Notes under the pieces: model-generated
The model's input: only the letters and a program-made list of their open reading frames with translations
Told to the model about the DNA's origin: nothing
The model's database searches: none
Translations under genes and position numbers: made by a program
Part shown: piece by piece, positions 9,041-17,926 of the stretch
How positions within the stretch are numbered: position 1 is the stretch's first letter
How the letters are laid out: every line of letters starts with the position of its first letter
Origin: Betaproteobacteria bacterium HGW-Betaproteobacteria-7
Lineage (GTDB): Bacteria; Pseudomonadota; Gammaproteobacteria; Burkholderiales; Rhodocyclaceae
Assembly: GCA_002840765.1 (NCBI GenBank)
Contig: PHCE01000002.1
Location: 496,001-560,000 of the forward strand
Direction of reading: 5' to 3'
Length of the DNA: 64,000 bases

Positions 9041-9504
9041 CGCGCTCCTCCGAAAACGCCGGCGACGCGCTCGGCCAGTTCCTCGGCCTGTAGTGGCTGT
9101 TGCCGATCAAGGACATGGACCAGCAAGGTGTCGCCCTGCAGGCGTACGCCAAGCGTCCCCGGCATCAGGCTCAGGGCGGCGGTGAATAGCAGGCGTGGCA
9201 GGCCCGGTGGCACGGTCAGCGGCAACTCGATCAGCGCCGGCCGCAACGCCAGCCGGGGCTGCACGGCCAGCAAGGCAACCTGGACGCCGCCGGCCAGCGA
9301 TTGACGGATGAACCAGATCAGGAAGCGGGCCAGCCCAGCGGGCGAAATGGGTGGCAGGACTTTCGCCGGCAGCAGCCACAAACTGGCGACGGTGGCCCCG
9401 GCGATGCCGGCCACCGCCAGCGGCCAGGCGGCTGGGTTGCCCTCGCTGGCGATCAGCCAGAGCAGGGCGAACAGTGTGCCGCGGCGCAGGAAGCTGACGA
9501 TCAT
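9037..9504 (-). CDS. mrpE: Mrp-type antiporter subunit E
   Basis: Membrane subunit of 155 residues. Two or three hydrophobic segments occupy the first half, and the second half is a soluble domain with the MrpE pattern TPGTLGV-like SLMPGTLGVRLQGDTLLVHVL (quoted in part; about residues 112-132). The start is the ATG at 9504, which overlaps the stop of the DUF502 gene and gives the expected N-terminus MIVSFLRRG. E is the first antiporter subunit in transcription order. Confidence 0.84.
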   Translation of the reverse strand: MIVSFLRRGTLFALLWLIASEGNPAAWPLAVAGIAGATVASLWLLPAKVLPPISPAGLARFLIWFIRQSLAGGVQVALLAVQPRLALRPALIELPLTVPPGLPRLLFTAALSLMPGTLGVRLQGDTLLVHVLDRQQPLQAEELAERVAGVFGGAR

Positions 9505-10181
9505 CCTGGCGATCCGGGCTGGCTGAAGCGGATATTCTCCGGCGCATTGGTGCCGCCGGTCATGACGAAGCTCATCGCTTCTTCCATCGTCCAGTCGGTC
9601 TGTACGACGTCTTCCAGAGGAACGATCTCGATGTAGCCGGAGGTCGGGTTGGGCGAGGTCGGGACGTAGACCGCCGCCAGCTCGCGGCCACTGTCGGCAT
9701 CCTTGAGAATGCGGGTGATGAAGCCGACCGCCCGCATTTCCGGGGTCGGGAAGCTGATGAGCACGACGCGCTGACCGCCAACCGGTGGCTGGCGCACGGT
9801 TTGCAGGAAGCGCTTGGTGGCCCCGTAGATGCTCTGGACCAGCGGCAGGCGGGCGAGGGCGCGCTCGAACATATCGATCAGGCGCTTGCCGATGACGAAG
9901 GAAGCAAACAGGCCGGTGCTGTAGAGGAGGCCCAGGGTGAGCAGGATGGCGACCAGTTTCTGGAAGGATGAGTCGCGCAGCCAGTCGGCCAGCGTTGCCG
10001 AAACCGGGGCGATCAGGCGGGCCATGGCCAGCAGGAAGGGGGTGCCGATGCCGGCGAGCAGGCCGAGCAGGAAATCGAAGACCAGCCAGGTGACCCACAA
10101 GGGGGCTAGGGTGAAGAAACCGATCAGCACGTAGCGGGCGAAATGTGCGCTATGGCGCTTGTCGCGAGGAGCGAGGGTCAT
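9501..10181 (-). CDS. DUF502 family membrane protein
   Basis: Inner-membrane protein of 226 residues. It has two N-terminal helices (about 18-45 and 75-98) and a C-terminal soluble part with VGFITRILKD, VYVPTSPNPTSGYIEIVP and MSFVMTGGT, the recurrent motifs of the DUF502 family. Biochemical function is unknown. It is the first gene of the chain that continues through the Mrp subunits, with an ATGA overlap to subunit E, so a link to the antiporter is likely from context only. Confidence 0.85.
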   Translation of the reverse strand: MTLAPRDKRHSAHFARYVLIGFFTLAPLWVTWLVFDFLLGLLAGIGTPFLLAMARLIAPVSATLADWLRDSSFQKLVAILLTLGLLYSTGLFASFVIGKRLIDMFERALARLPLVQSIYGATKRFLQTVRQPPVGGQRVVLISFPTPEMRAVGFITRILKDADSGRELAAVYVPTSPNPTSGYIEIVPLEDVVQTDWTMEEAMSFVMTGGTNAPENIRFSQPGSPG

Positions 10182-10228
10182 GGCGTGAAAATTCCAGATT
10201 TAGTCCGTTGACCGCTGGCTGCGGTGAA

Positions 10229-12910
10229 CTACCCCGTTTGTGTCAGCCAGCGCTTTTCCATCTCCATGATCAGGAAAATGCCCAGGCCGATGGCCAGCGG
10301 TACCAGCCAGTGGTGCAGGTCGAGCGGCGTGGTGGCGAAGGCGGTGTTCATGAAGGGCAGGTAGACGTAGGCCATCTGCAGCAGGAAGAGTACACCGACG
10401 GCCAGCCAGACGGCGCGATTGGTGAACAGCAGGTCGAGGCGCAGGCTGGAGGCGGTCAGGAAGCGGGCGTTGAAGAGGTAGAAGGCCTGGGCGACGACCA
10501 GCGTGTTGACCGCCATCGTCCGCGCCTGGTCGAGCGGCATGCCGCGCCGCAGTTCGATCTCGAACATGACGATGGTGGCGCCGCCGATCAGCAGCGAGAC
10601 GATGGCCAGGCGCAACAGGAAGATGCGGCCGAGGATGGGGGCGCCCGGCTTGCGCGGCGGGCGCTGCATGATGCCCGGCTCGGCCGGTTCGAAGGCGAGG
10701 GCGAGCGCCAGGGTGATGGCGACGACCATGTTGACCCAGAGGATCTGCACCGGGGTCAGCGGCAGGGTGAGGCCGAAGACCACCGCCGTCAGCATGACGA
10801 AGCCCTGACCGCCGTTGGTCGGCAGGATAAAGAGGATGGCCTTCTTCAGGTTGTCGTAGATGGTGCGACCTTCCTCGACCGCCCGTTCGATGGAGGCGAA
10901 ATTGTCGTCGGCAAGGACGATTTCAGCTGCTTCCTTGGTCGCCTCGGTGCCCTTGATGCCCATGGCCACGCCGACGTCGGCGCGCTTCAGCGCCGGCGCG
11001 TCGTTGACCCCGTCGCCGGTCATCGCCACTACCTCGCCATTGGCCTGCAGCGCCATGACGATGCGCAGCTTGTGCTCGGGGCTGGTGCGGGCAAAGATGT
11101 CGCAATCGCCGACGATGGCGCGCAATTGCTCGTCGTCGGCAGCTTCCAGTTCGGGGCCGCTGACGACCTTCAGGGTCTCCGCCGTACCGATGCCCATCTC
11201 GATGCCGATGGCGCGGGCAGTGCCGGCGTGGTCGCCGGTGATCATCTTGACCCGGATGCCGGCGGCGTGACAGGAAGCGATCGCCTGGATGGCCTCCGGC
11301 CGTGGCGGATCGATGATGCCGATGATGCCGAGAAAGACCATGTCGTCGTCGAGATCGTCGATGACCAGGTCCTCGCGGCCGTCGTCGACGTGGCGGGCGG
11401 CGGCGGCCAGCACGCGCAGGCCTTCCTGGCTGAGGCGGTCGATCTCGCGTTCCCACCAGGCCCGGTCAAGCGGCGCCGGTGTGCCGTCGGTGCCAAGTTC
11501 TTCGGTGCAGCGGTCGAGCAGGCGGTCGGGGGCGCCCTTGAGCAGGATGCGGCGCAGGCCGGCCGGCGTGCTGGCCAACGTCGCCATGAATTTGTTGGCC
11601 GACTCGAAGGGAATGGTCGCATGCCGGGTATGGCTGTCGGCCGAGAAACCGGCTTTGTCCGCCAGCGTGCGCAGGGCGCCTTCGGTCGGCTCACCGGTGA
11701 CCCGCCACTGGCCGTCGGCCTCGGCGACGTGGGTATCGTTGGCGACGGCGACGACTTCGATCAGCGCGTGCAGGTGGGCGTGCTCGGCCAGTTCGACGAG
11801 CTGCCCGTCGAGCGAGATCTCGCCTTCCGGCGCATAACCGGTGCCGCTGACCAGGTAGTTGCCGGCGCGGGTGATGACGTGGCGGGCGGTCATTTCGTTT
11901 TTGGTCAGCGTGCCGGTCTTGTCCGAGCAGACGACAGTGACCGAGCCCAGCGTCTCGACGGCGGTCAGCCTGCGGGTGATGGCGTTGCGCTGGGCCATGC
12001 GCTGCACGCCGAGGGCCAGGGTGATGGTCAGGATGGCCGGCAGGCCCTCGGGAATGGCGGCGACGGCAAAGCCGATGGCGGCCAGGAAAACATCGCCGAG
12101 CGGGAAATCGTGCACGCCGATGCCGATCGCCACCATGACCACGGCAAGGCCGACGATGACCACCGACAGCTGCTTGCTGAACACGGCCATCTGCCGGGTC
12201 AGCGGCGTCTGCAGGGTTTCCACCTCGGCGATCAGGCGGTTGATGCGGCCGATTTCGGTATTCGGTCCGGTGGCGCTGACGACGCCAAGGCCGCGGCCGG
12301 CGGCAACCAGGGTGCCGGAATAGGCCATGCAGTGGCGGTCGCCGATGCCGACGTCGGCGGCGACCGGCTCGGTGTCCTTGTCGCTGGGGACCGATTCGCC
12401 GGTCAGCGCCGATTCCTCGATGCGCAGATTGGTGGCTTTCAGCAGCCGTAGGTCGGCCGGCACGCGGTCGCCCGATTTCAGGCGGACGATGTCGCCTGGG
12501 ACCAGCAGTTCAGCGTCGATCTGTTGCCACTGCGCGTCGCGTAGCACTTGAGCGTGTGCCGAGAGCATCTTGCGGATGCCGGCCAGCGCCGCTTCGGCCT
12601 TGCCTTCCTGAACGAAGCCGATGAGCGCATTGATGACAACGACGCCGAGGATGACGCCGGTGTCCAGCCAGTGGCCGAGCAGGGCGGTGATCGCTGCGGC
12701 GCCGATCAGGATGAGGATCAGGACGTCCTGAAAATGCCTGGCGAAGCGTTTCAGCAAGCCATCCCGGGGGGCTGCCGGCAGGCGGTTGGGGCCGCTTTCG
12801 GCGAGCCGGCGTTCGGCTTCCGCCGGACTCAGGCCGCCGGCATCGGCAGCCAGTTGTTGCAGCGCCTTGTCGGTGGCGAGCGTATGCGCGGCGAGGTCTT
12901 GCGGATTCAC
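10229..12910 (-). CDS. P-type cation-transporting ATPase (P2-like)
   Basis: Membrane pump of 893 residues that couples ATP hydrolysis to cation transport through a phospho-aspartate. In order: actuator motif TGES (170-173), M4 motif PEGL (287-290), phosphorylation site DKTGT (Asp330), hinge GDGVNDAP and the M5-M6 region (about 690-745). The architecture is that of P2A/P2B calcium-type pumps, but two of the ion-binding residues are replaced: M5 has NGGQ (699-702), where SERCA has Glu771, and M6 has NMVVA (727-731), where SERCA has Asp800. The GTG start has GAGGAA 8 bp upstream. Ion specificity is therefore uncertain. It is followed by a 47 bp gap before the DUF502 operon. Confidence 0.85.
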   Translation of the reverse strand: MNPQDLAAHTLATDKALQQLAADAGGLSPAEAERRLAESGPNRLPAAPRDGLLKRFARHFQDVLILILIGAAAITALLGHWLDTGVILGVVVINALIGFVQEGKAEAALAGIRKMLSAHAQVLRDAQWQQIDAELLVPGDIVRLKSGDRVPADLRLLKATNLRIEESALTGESVPSDKDTEPVAADVGIGDRHCMAYSGTLVAAGRGLGVVSATGPNTEIGRINRLIAEVETLQTPLTRQMAVFSKQLSVVIVGLAVVMVAIGIGVHDFPLGDVFLAAIGFAVAAIPEGLPAILTITLALGVQRMAQRNAITRRLTAVETLGSVTVVCSDKTGTLTKNEMTARHVITRAGNYLVSGTGYAPEGEISLDGQLVELAEHAHLHALIEVVAVANDTHVAEADGQWRVTGEPTEGALRTLADKAGFSADSHTRHATIPFESANKFMATLASTPAGLRRILLKGAPDRLLDRCTEELGTDGTPAPLDRAWWEREIDRLSQEGLRVLAAAARHVDDGREDLVIDDLDDDMVFLGIIGIIDPPRPEAIQAIASCHAAGIRVKMITGDHAGTARAIGIEMGIGTAETLKVVSGPELEAADDEQLRAIVGDCDIFARTSPEHKLRIVMALQANGEVVAMTGDGVNDAPALKRADVGVAMGIKGTEATKEAAEIVLADDNFASIERAVEEGRTIYDNLKKAILFILPTNGGQGFVMLTAVVFGLTLPLTPVQILWVNMVVAITLALALAFEPAEPGIMQRPPRKPGAPILGRIFLLRLAIVSLLIGGATIVMFEIELRRGMPLDQARTMAVNTLVVAQAFYLFNARFLTASSLRLDLLFTNRAVWLAVGVLFLLQMAYVYLPFMNTAFATTPLDLHHWLVPLAIGLGIFLIMEMEKRWLTQTG

Positions 12911-12935
12911 GGGGGTTCCTCCGGCGAAGGGGTGT

Positions 12936-13406
12936 TTATTGACAGGGGCCGTCGGCTGCCAGGGTGCGGATGATACGGACGCAGTCGAGATCCGACTGGT
13001 GATAGGCCGATTTGACGTATTCGACGTAGGCAGCGTCTTCGCTGCCGGCCTGGGCGGCCAAACCCGTGGTGTAGGTGAAGCGCAGGAACAGGTGGTCGGG
13101 TTCCGGCTCCTCGATGCGGATGGTCAGGCTGCCACCAGCGTGCGTGTCGCCGGGCTCGATGTCGAAGCGCACGGCAGCGTCCTCGGTCAGGGTGACGCGG
13201 TCGCGAATGCGGGTGCCGCCAAAATCGAGCTCGCGCACGGCGCTGTCGAACTGGCGTTGATGAATGGTGAATCCCTGCAGACCGGGCAGGAAGAGCAGGG
13301 GATTGTCCACCCGCTGCAACAACCCAACCCACAGTTGGCGTCGCGTCAGCGGCACGACCAGCGGATTGCCGGGGTCGTTGATGGCGATCAGATGTTCGAA
13401 GTTCAT
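12936..13406 (-). CDS. DUF1857/SRPBCC family protein
   Basis: Soluble 156-residue protein of the SRPBCC (START-like) fold. The start MNFEHLIAINDP followed by LTRRQLWVGLLQRV is typical of the DUF1857 (AtaL-like) family, whose members bind hydrophobic ligands or have unknown roles. No catalytic residues can be named. The start at 13406 is supported by the conserved N-terminus. It lies 22 bp from the divergent rsuA and 25 bp upstream of the P-type ATPase gene, so it may be co-transcribed with the pump. Confidence 0.75.
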   Translation of the reverse strand: MNFEHLIAINDPGNPLVVPLTRRQLWVGLLQRVDNPLLFLPGLQGFTIHQRQFDSAVRELDFGGTRIRDRVTLTEDAAVRFDIEPGDTHAGGSLTIRIEEPEPDHLFLRFTYTTGLAAQAGSEDAAYVEYVKSAYHQSDLDCVRIIRTLAADGPCQ

Positions 13407-13428
13407 AGGCCGATGGTAGCATCCTCCC

Positions 13429-14136
13429 ATGCAACTAGAACGTATCCTCCAAAGCCACGGATTCGGCACCCGCAAGGCTTGCCGGGCAATGATCCGGCAC
13501 CAGCGGGTCGCCATTGCCGGCACTATCCACGAAGATCCTTTCGCCGAAATCGCCACGGACGGTCTGGTGTTTACCGTTGATGGCAGCGACTGGCCTTATT
13601 GCGAATTTGCCAGCGTTGTCCTCAACAAGCCGGCCGGTTATGAGTGTTCGCGCAAGCCGCAGCATCATCCTTCAGTCCTCGAACTGCTGCCCCTGCCGTT
13701 GCGTGAGCGCGGGGTCCAGCCGATCGGCCGACTCGATGAAGACACCACCGGCCTGCTGCTGATCACCGACGATGGCCAGCTCAATCACCAGCTGTCCTCG
13801 GGCAAGCGCAAGGTACCCAAGGTTTACCTGGCGACGACCAAACATCCGCTCGATCAGGAGCAGCTGGATCACCTGCTGGCCGGCGTCCTGCTCGCCGACG
13901 AAATCGAACCGGTGGTCGCTGTTGCCGCTGAAAAAATCGACGATCATCATCTGCGGCTGACCCTGACCGAGGGCAAATATCACCAGGTCAAGCGCATGGT
14001 CGCCGCCGTCGGTAACCGGGTCGAGGCACTGCACCGCGAGGCCCTTGGCGAACTGAGCCTGCCGGCCGACCTGCAACCCGGCCAGTGGCGCTGGCTGACG
14101 CCAGCTGATTTCGTCCTCCTGGGCGTGACGCGATGA
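13429..14136 (+). CDS. rsuA: 16S rRNA pseudouridine synthase RsuA
   Basis: Isomerises a uridine of 16S rRNA (U516 in E. coli) to pseudouridine. An N-terminal S4-like RNA-binding segment is followed by the catalytic domain with GRLDEDTTGLLL; the catalytic Asp103 corresponds to Asp102 of E. coli RsuA. Other family motifs are LNKPAGYECS, KVYLATT and EGKYHQVKRM, the last of which separates RsuA/RluBEF from RluACD enzymes. At 235 residues it has the usual length. The stop overlaps the start of oxyR (ATGA). Confidence 0.82.
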   Translation: MQLERILQSHGFGTRKACRAMIRHQRVAIAGTIHEDPFAEIATDGLVFTVDGSDWPYCEFASVVLNKPAGYECSRKPQHHPSVLELLPLPLRERGVQPIGRLDEDTTGLLLITDDGQLNHQLSSGKRKVPKVYLATTKHPLDQEQLDHLLAGVLLADEIEPVVAVAAEKIDDHHLRLTLTEGKYHQVKRMVAAVGNRVEALHREALGELSLPADLQPGQWRWLTPADFVLLGVTR

Positions 14137-15047
14137 CCCTGACCGAGATGCGCTATATCGTCGCCCTGGCGCGTGAGCGCCACTTCGGCAAGGCGGCCGA
14201 GGCCTGTCATGTCAGCCAGCCGACGCTGTCGGTGGCGATCAAGAAGGTGGAAGGGCAGATCGGCTCGGTGCTTTTTGAGCGTACGGCCAACGATGTACGC
14301 ATCACGGCGCTCGGCGAGCGCATCGTCGATCAGGCACGGCGAGTGCTGGAGGAAGCGGTCAAGCTGGAAGAAATCGCTGAAGCGACCGGCGACCCGCTGA
14401 GCGGCCAGTTGCGTGTCGGCATCATCTACACCATTGCCCCCTATCTGCTGCCGCAACTGATTCCGGCACTGAGCCGCGAGGCGCCGGCAATGCCGCTGTT
14501 CCTCAAGGAGGATTTCACGGCCAATCTGGTGCCGGCGCTGAAGGCCGGCGAGCTGGACGTGATCGTCATCGCCCTGCCGTTTGCCGAGCCAGGTCTGGTT
14601 GCCCAGCCGGTTTACGACGAGCCGTTCCGCGTGGTGGTCCCGGCCGGCCATCCCTGGGTCGGTCGCCCGGATATTCCGGCCGCCGAACTGGAGGGGCAGA
14701 ACCTGTTGCTGCTTGGCCAGGGCAACTGTTTCCGCGACCAGGTGCTGGAGTCCTGTCCGCGCCTGTCCGGGCACGAGGCGCAGGCGCATGCGCTGGAGGG
14801 CAGTTCGCTGGAGACCATCCGCTACATGGTGGCCAGCGGTGCCGGCGTGGCGGTCATGCCGAGTACCGCCGCCGACCCGCTGGTCGAGCGCGAGCCGATG
14901 GTGCGTGTGTTGCCCTTCGCCGGCACGCCACCGTCACGGACGGTCGGTCTGGTCTGGCGGGTGACCTATCCGCGACCGCAGGCCATCGATGCCCTGCGCG
15001 CGGCGCTGCTGTCCTGCCAGTTGCCCGGGGCCACGCCACGGCGCTGA
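14133..15047 (+). CDS. oxyR: LysR-family peroxide sensor OxyR
   Basis: Transcription regulator that activates antioxidant genes when peroxide oxidises a cysteine pair. The N-terminal LysR winged helix (about residues 2-60, [17 protein letters not shown]) is followed by a substrate-binding-like domain. The redox cysteines are Cys199 and Cys208 in [12 protein letters not shown], exactly the E. coli OxyR positions, which makes the assignment firm. The gene overlaps rsuA by 4 bp and is followed after 8 bp by a hybrid kinase. The intact pair implies a functional disulfide switch. Confidence 0.93.
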   Translation: MTLTEMRYIVALARERHFGKAAEACHVSQPTLSVAIKKVEGQIGSVLFERTANDVRITALGERIVDQARRVLEEAVKLEEIAEATGDPLSGQLRVGIIYTIAPYLLPQLIPALSREAPAMPLFLKEDFTANLVPALKAGELDVIVIALPFAEPGLVAQPVYDEPFRVVVPAGHPWVGRPDIPAAELEGQNLLLLGQGNCFRDQVLESCPRLSGHEAQAHALEGSSLETIRYMVASGAGVAVMPSTAADPLVEREPMVRVLPFAGTPPSRTVGLVWRVTYPRPQAIDALRAALLSCQLPGATPRR

Positions 15048-15048
15048 C

Positions 15049-15062
15049 GTTCCACGTGAAAC
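15049..15062. promoter_or_regulatory. parS-like ParB-binding site 1
   Basis: GTTCCACGTGAAAC fits the parS core GTTYCACGTGRAAC (canonical TGTTTCACGTGAAACA). It covers the GTG start codon of the hybrid kinase (15056-15058) and lies just after the oxyR stop. It is one of four such sites in this window, so chance occurrence is unlikely. Confidence 0.8.
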
Positions 15063-17926
15063 TGCGTCGCCCTTTCCTCAAAGCTCTCGTTCTTTGCCTG
15101 GTCACGGCGGCCTTTCCAGCTTCGGCTGCGCCCCCCGAGCGGCTGCGCGTCGTTTCCGACGACAACTATCCGCCCTACCTGTTTCGCGATACCGACGGCC
15201 GGGTCGACGGCTATCTCGTCGACTTGTGGCAATTGTGGGAGCAGAAAACCGGGGTTCGGGTTGAACTGACTGCAACCGTCTGGTCCGAGGCCCAGGCGAT
15301 GATGAATCGGGGTGAAGCCGACGTCATCGACATGCTGTACCGAACGCCGGCTCGCGAGGCGCTGTATGAATTCTCGGCGCCTTATTCGACGCAGAATGTG
15401 CAGATCTACAGCCATGCCTCGATCAGTGGCATCAATAGTGCGGCGACGCTCAAGGGCTTCCTGGTTGGGGTGCAGGCCGGCGATGCCTGCATCGACGAAC
15501 TGGCTAGCCGGGGCATCACCAGCATTCATACTTATCGCGACTACGCGCAGATGATTCAGGCCGCCATTGCTCAGGAAATCAAGGTTTTCTGTGTCGATGA
15601 GGAACCGGCGGGCTTCTATCTGTACCGCCTGCAGGCTCAGGAAATGTTTCGCAATGCCTTCACCCTGTATTCCGGCCAGTTTCATCGGGCCGTGCGTCGG
15701 GGTGATGGCGAACTGCTCGCTCTGGTCGAGCAGGGGATGGCGGCGATCAGCGAGGCCGAGAAAGCGGCGCTGCGCGATAAATGGATGGGGCAGCCACTGG
15801 TCGTCGCGCCGTACGTGCGCTATTTCGCCATTGGCATCGGCCTGCTGATTGTCCTTGGCGGTGCCCTGGCGCTCTGGGTCAGGGTGCTTCGCCGCCTAGT
15901 CCGCCAGCGGACCGCCGAGCTGGAATTGCGCCGGGCGCAACTGGCGACTCTGGTCGACACCATTCCCGATTTGATCTGGCTGAAAGATGCCGACGGTGTC
16001 TATCTCGCCTGCAACCGCCGCTTCGAGCAGTTTTTCGGGGCTCGCGAGGAGGCTATCGTCGGCCATACCGATCATGATTTCGTTCCCCGCGAGCTGGCCG
16101 ATTTCTTCCGTGAACACGACTTGAAGGCGATGGCGGCGGGCGGGCCGTCGCTTAATGAGGAATGGCTGGATTTCGCCGAGACCGGCGAGCATCTGCTGGT
16201 CGAAACGATCAAGACGCCGATGCGCGACCGTAGCGGGCAACTGGTTGGTGTGCTCGGCATCGCCCGCGACATCACCCGGCGCCGGCAGGCCGAAATCGAA
16301 TTGCGCAACAGCGAGGAAAAACTGCGCCTGGCCCAGATGGGCGCCGGCCTCGGTGTCTGGGAGTGCGATCTGAAAAGCGGCGTCACCCGCTGGTCGCCGG
16401 AAGTCGAAGCGATGTACGGACTGCCGACGGGGAGCTTTAGTGGCGACCAGGAGAGTTGGCTGGCCTGCGTGCATGTGGAGGACCGGGCGGCCTTGCTGGC
16501 CAGCATCAGCGAGCACATGCACAGCAGCGATCCCTTCGAGGTCGAGTTCCGCATCGTTCGGCCCGATGGCGAGGTGCGCTGGCTGACTTCGCGCGGGCAG
16601 GTGCATGTCGACGAGCAAGGCGAGCCCGACCGCGTCATCGGCATCAATTTTGACAGCACCGAGAAACGCCGCAGCGCCGAAGAACTGCTGCGCCATCGCG
16701 AGCGCCTCGAGGAGCTGGTCGCCGGCCGCACCGCCGAGCTGGCCCATGCCCGTGATGCCGCCGAGCAGGCCAACCGGGCGAAGAGTGCCTTCCTGGCGAC
16801 GATGAGCCACGAGATCCGGACGCCGATGAATGCCATCATTGGCATGACCCACATCCTGCGCCGACAGGTTTCCGATCGCTGGCAGGTCGATCGCCTGGAC
16901 AAGGTCGCCGGCGCTGCCGCTCACCTGCTCGCCATCATCAACGATCTGCTCGATTACTCGAAAATCGAGGCTGGCAAACTGGCGCTGGAAGAGGAAGCGG
17001 TCAACCTTGCGGTGCTGATGGACAACATCGTCTCGATGCTTGGCGAGCAGGCAGCGACCAAGGGACTACGCCTGGAGCATGTGGTCGAGGCGCCGCCATT
17101 TGAATTGCGCGGTGATGTCGGTCGCCTGACCCAGGCCTTTCTCAATCTGGCCGGCAATGCCGTCAAATTCACTGCCAGCGGCAGCGTCGCCTTGCGCATC
17201 GACGTCGAGTCTGCCGGGGATGACTGGGCGCAACTCAGATTCTCGGTGCGCGATACCGGCATCGGTATCGCCGATGACGTACAGGCCACACTGTTTACCC
17301 CTTTCCAGCAGGCCGACCAGTCGACCGCCCGGCATTTCGGCGGCACCGGGCTCGGTCTGGCCATCACCCGCCGTCTGGCCCGCCTGATGGGCGGCGATGC
17401 CGGCGTCGAGAGCGAACCCGGTGCCGGCAGTCTTTTCTGGTTTACCGCCCGCCTGCAAAAGGGCGAGTCGCGCGCGCCGGCGGTACTGCCCGCGGCGGCC
17501 GGAGCGGCACCTGCCGAGTCGCTCCTGCGCGACTCCTTTGCCGGCAGTCGCGTGCTGCTGGTCGAGGATGATCTGGTGAATCAGGAGGTGGCTGGCGAAC
17601 TGCTGCGCTACGTGGGCCTGACTGTCGACGTGGCCGATGACGGCGAGGTGGCGGTAGCCAAGGTGGCGACCGCCAGTCAGCCCTACGCACTGATCCTGAT
17701 GGACATGCAGATGCCACGCCTGGGTGGTCTGGAGGCGATGGCCCGGCTGAGCGGTCTGCCGGGGTTCGCGACGCCGGTCATCGCCATGACCGCCAATGCC
17801 TACAGCGACGACCAAGCCCGCTGTCTGGCGGCCGGCATGGTGGATTTCGTCGCCAAGCCGGTCAATCCGGACCGGCTCTATGAGGTCCTGCTGCGCTGGC
17901 TACGCCACGCGCGGCGTACCAGCTGA
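15056..17926 (+). CDS. Hybrid sensor histidine kinase with periplasmic solute-binding domain
   Basis: Membrane signalling protein of 956 residues. Domains in order: signal peptide (1-25), periplasmic amino-acid-binding-like SBP_bac_3 domain (about 27-250, beginning [14 protein letters not shown]), one transmembrane helix (about 262-283), two PAS domains (about 305-415 and 425-545), coiled coil, HisKA with phospho-acceptor His585 in SHEIRTP, HATPase (GTGLGLAI), and a C-terminal receiver with Asp883 in LILMDMQMP. There is no output domain, so it must pass phosphate to another protein not encoded nearby. The GTG start lies inside a parS palindrome. The ligand is unknown; an amino acid or similar small polar molecule is plausible. 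Confidence 0.88.
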   Translation: MKLRRPFLKALVLCLVTAAFPASAAPPERLRVVSDDNYPPYLFRDTDGRVDGYLVDLWQLWEQKTGVRVELTATVWSEAQAMMNRGEADVIDMLYRTPAREALYEFSAPYSTQNVQIYSHASISGINSAATLKGFLVGVQAGDACIDELASRGITSIHTYRDYAQMIQAAIAQEIKVFCVDEEPAGFYLYRLQAQEMFRNAFTLYSGQFHRAVRRGDGELLALVEQGMAAISEAEKAALRDKWMGQPLVVAPYVRYFAIGIGLLIVLGGALALWVRVLRRLVRQRTAELELRRAQLATLVDTIPDLIWLKDADGVYLACNRRFEQFFGAREEAIVGHTDHDFVPRELADFFREHDLKAMAAGGPSLNEEWLDFAETGEHLLVETIKTPMRDRSGQLVGVLGIARDITRRRQAEIELRNSEEKLRLAQMGAGLGVWECDLKSGVTRWSPEVEAMYGLPTGSFSGDQESWLACVHVEDRAALLASISEHMHSSDPFEVEFRIVRPDGEVRWLTSRGQVHVDEQGEPDRVIGINFDSTEKRRSAEELLRHRERLEELVAGRTAELAHARDAAEQANRAKSAFLATMSHEIRTPMNAIIGMTHILRRQVSDRWQVDRLDKVAGAAAHLLAIINDLLDYSKIEAGKLALEEEAVNLAVLMDNIVSMLGEQAATKGLRLEHVVEAPPFELRGDVGRLTQAFLNLAGNAVKFTASGSVALRIDVESAGDDWAQLRFSVRDTGIGIADDVQATLFTPFQQADQSTARHFGGTGLGLAITRRLARLMGGDAGVESEPGAGSLFWFTARLQKGESRAPAVLPAAAGAAPAESLLRDSFAGSRVLLVEDDLVNQEVAGELLRYVGLTVDVADDGEVAVAKVATASQPYALILMDMQMPRLGGLEAMARLSGLPGFATPVIAMTANAYSDDQARCLAAGMVDFVAKPVNPDRLYEVLLRWLRHARRTS

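Noticed and set aside
10145..12451. A 768-codon open frame antisense to the P-type ATPase
   Set aside because: Low-complexity translation caused by third-position GC bias; the ATPase on the other strand has all family motifs.
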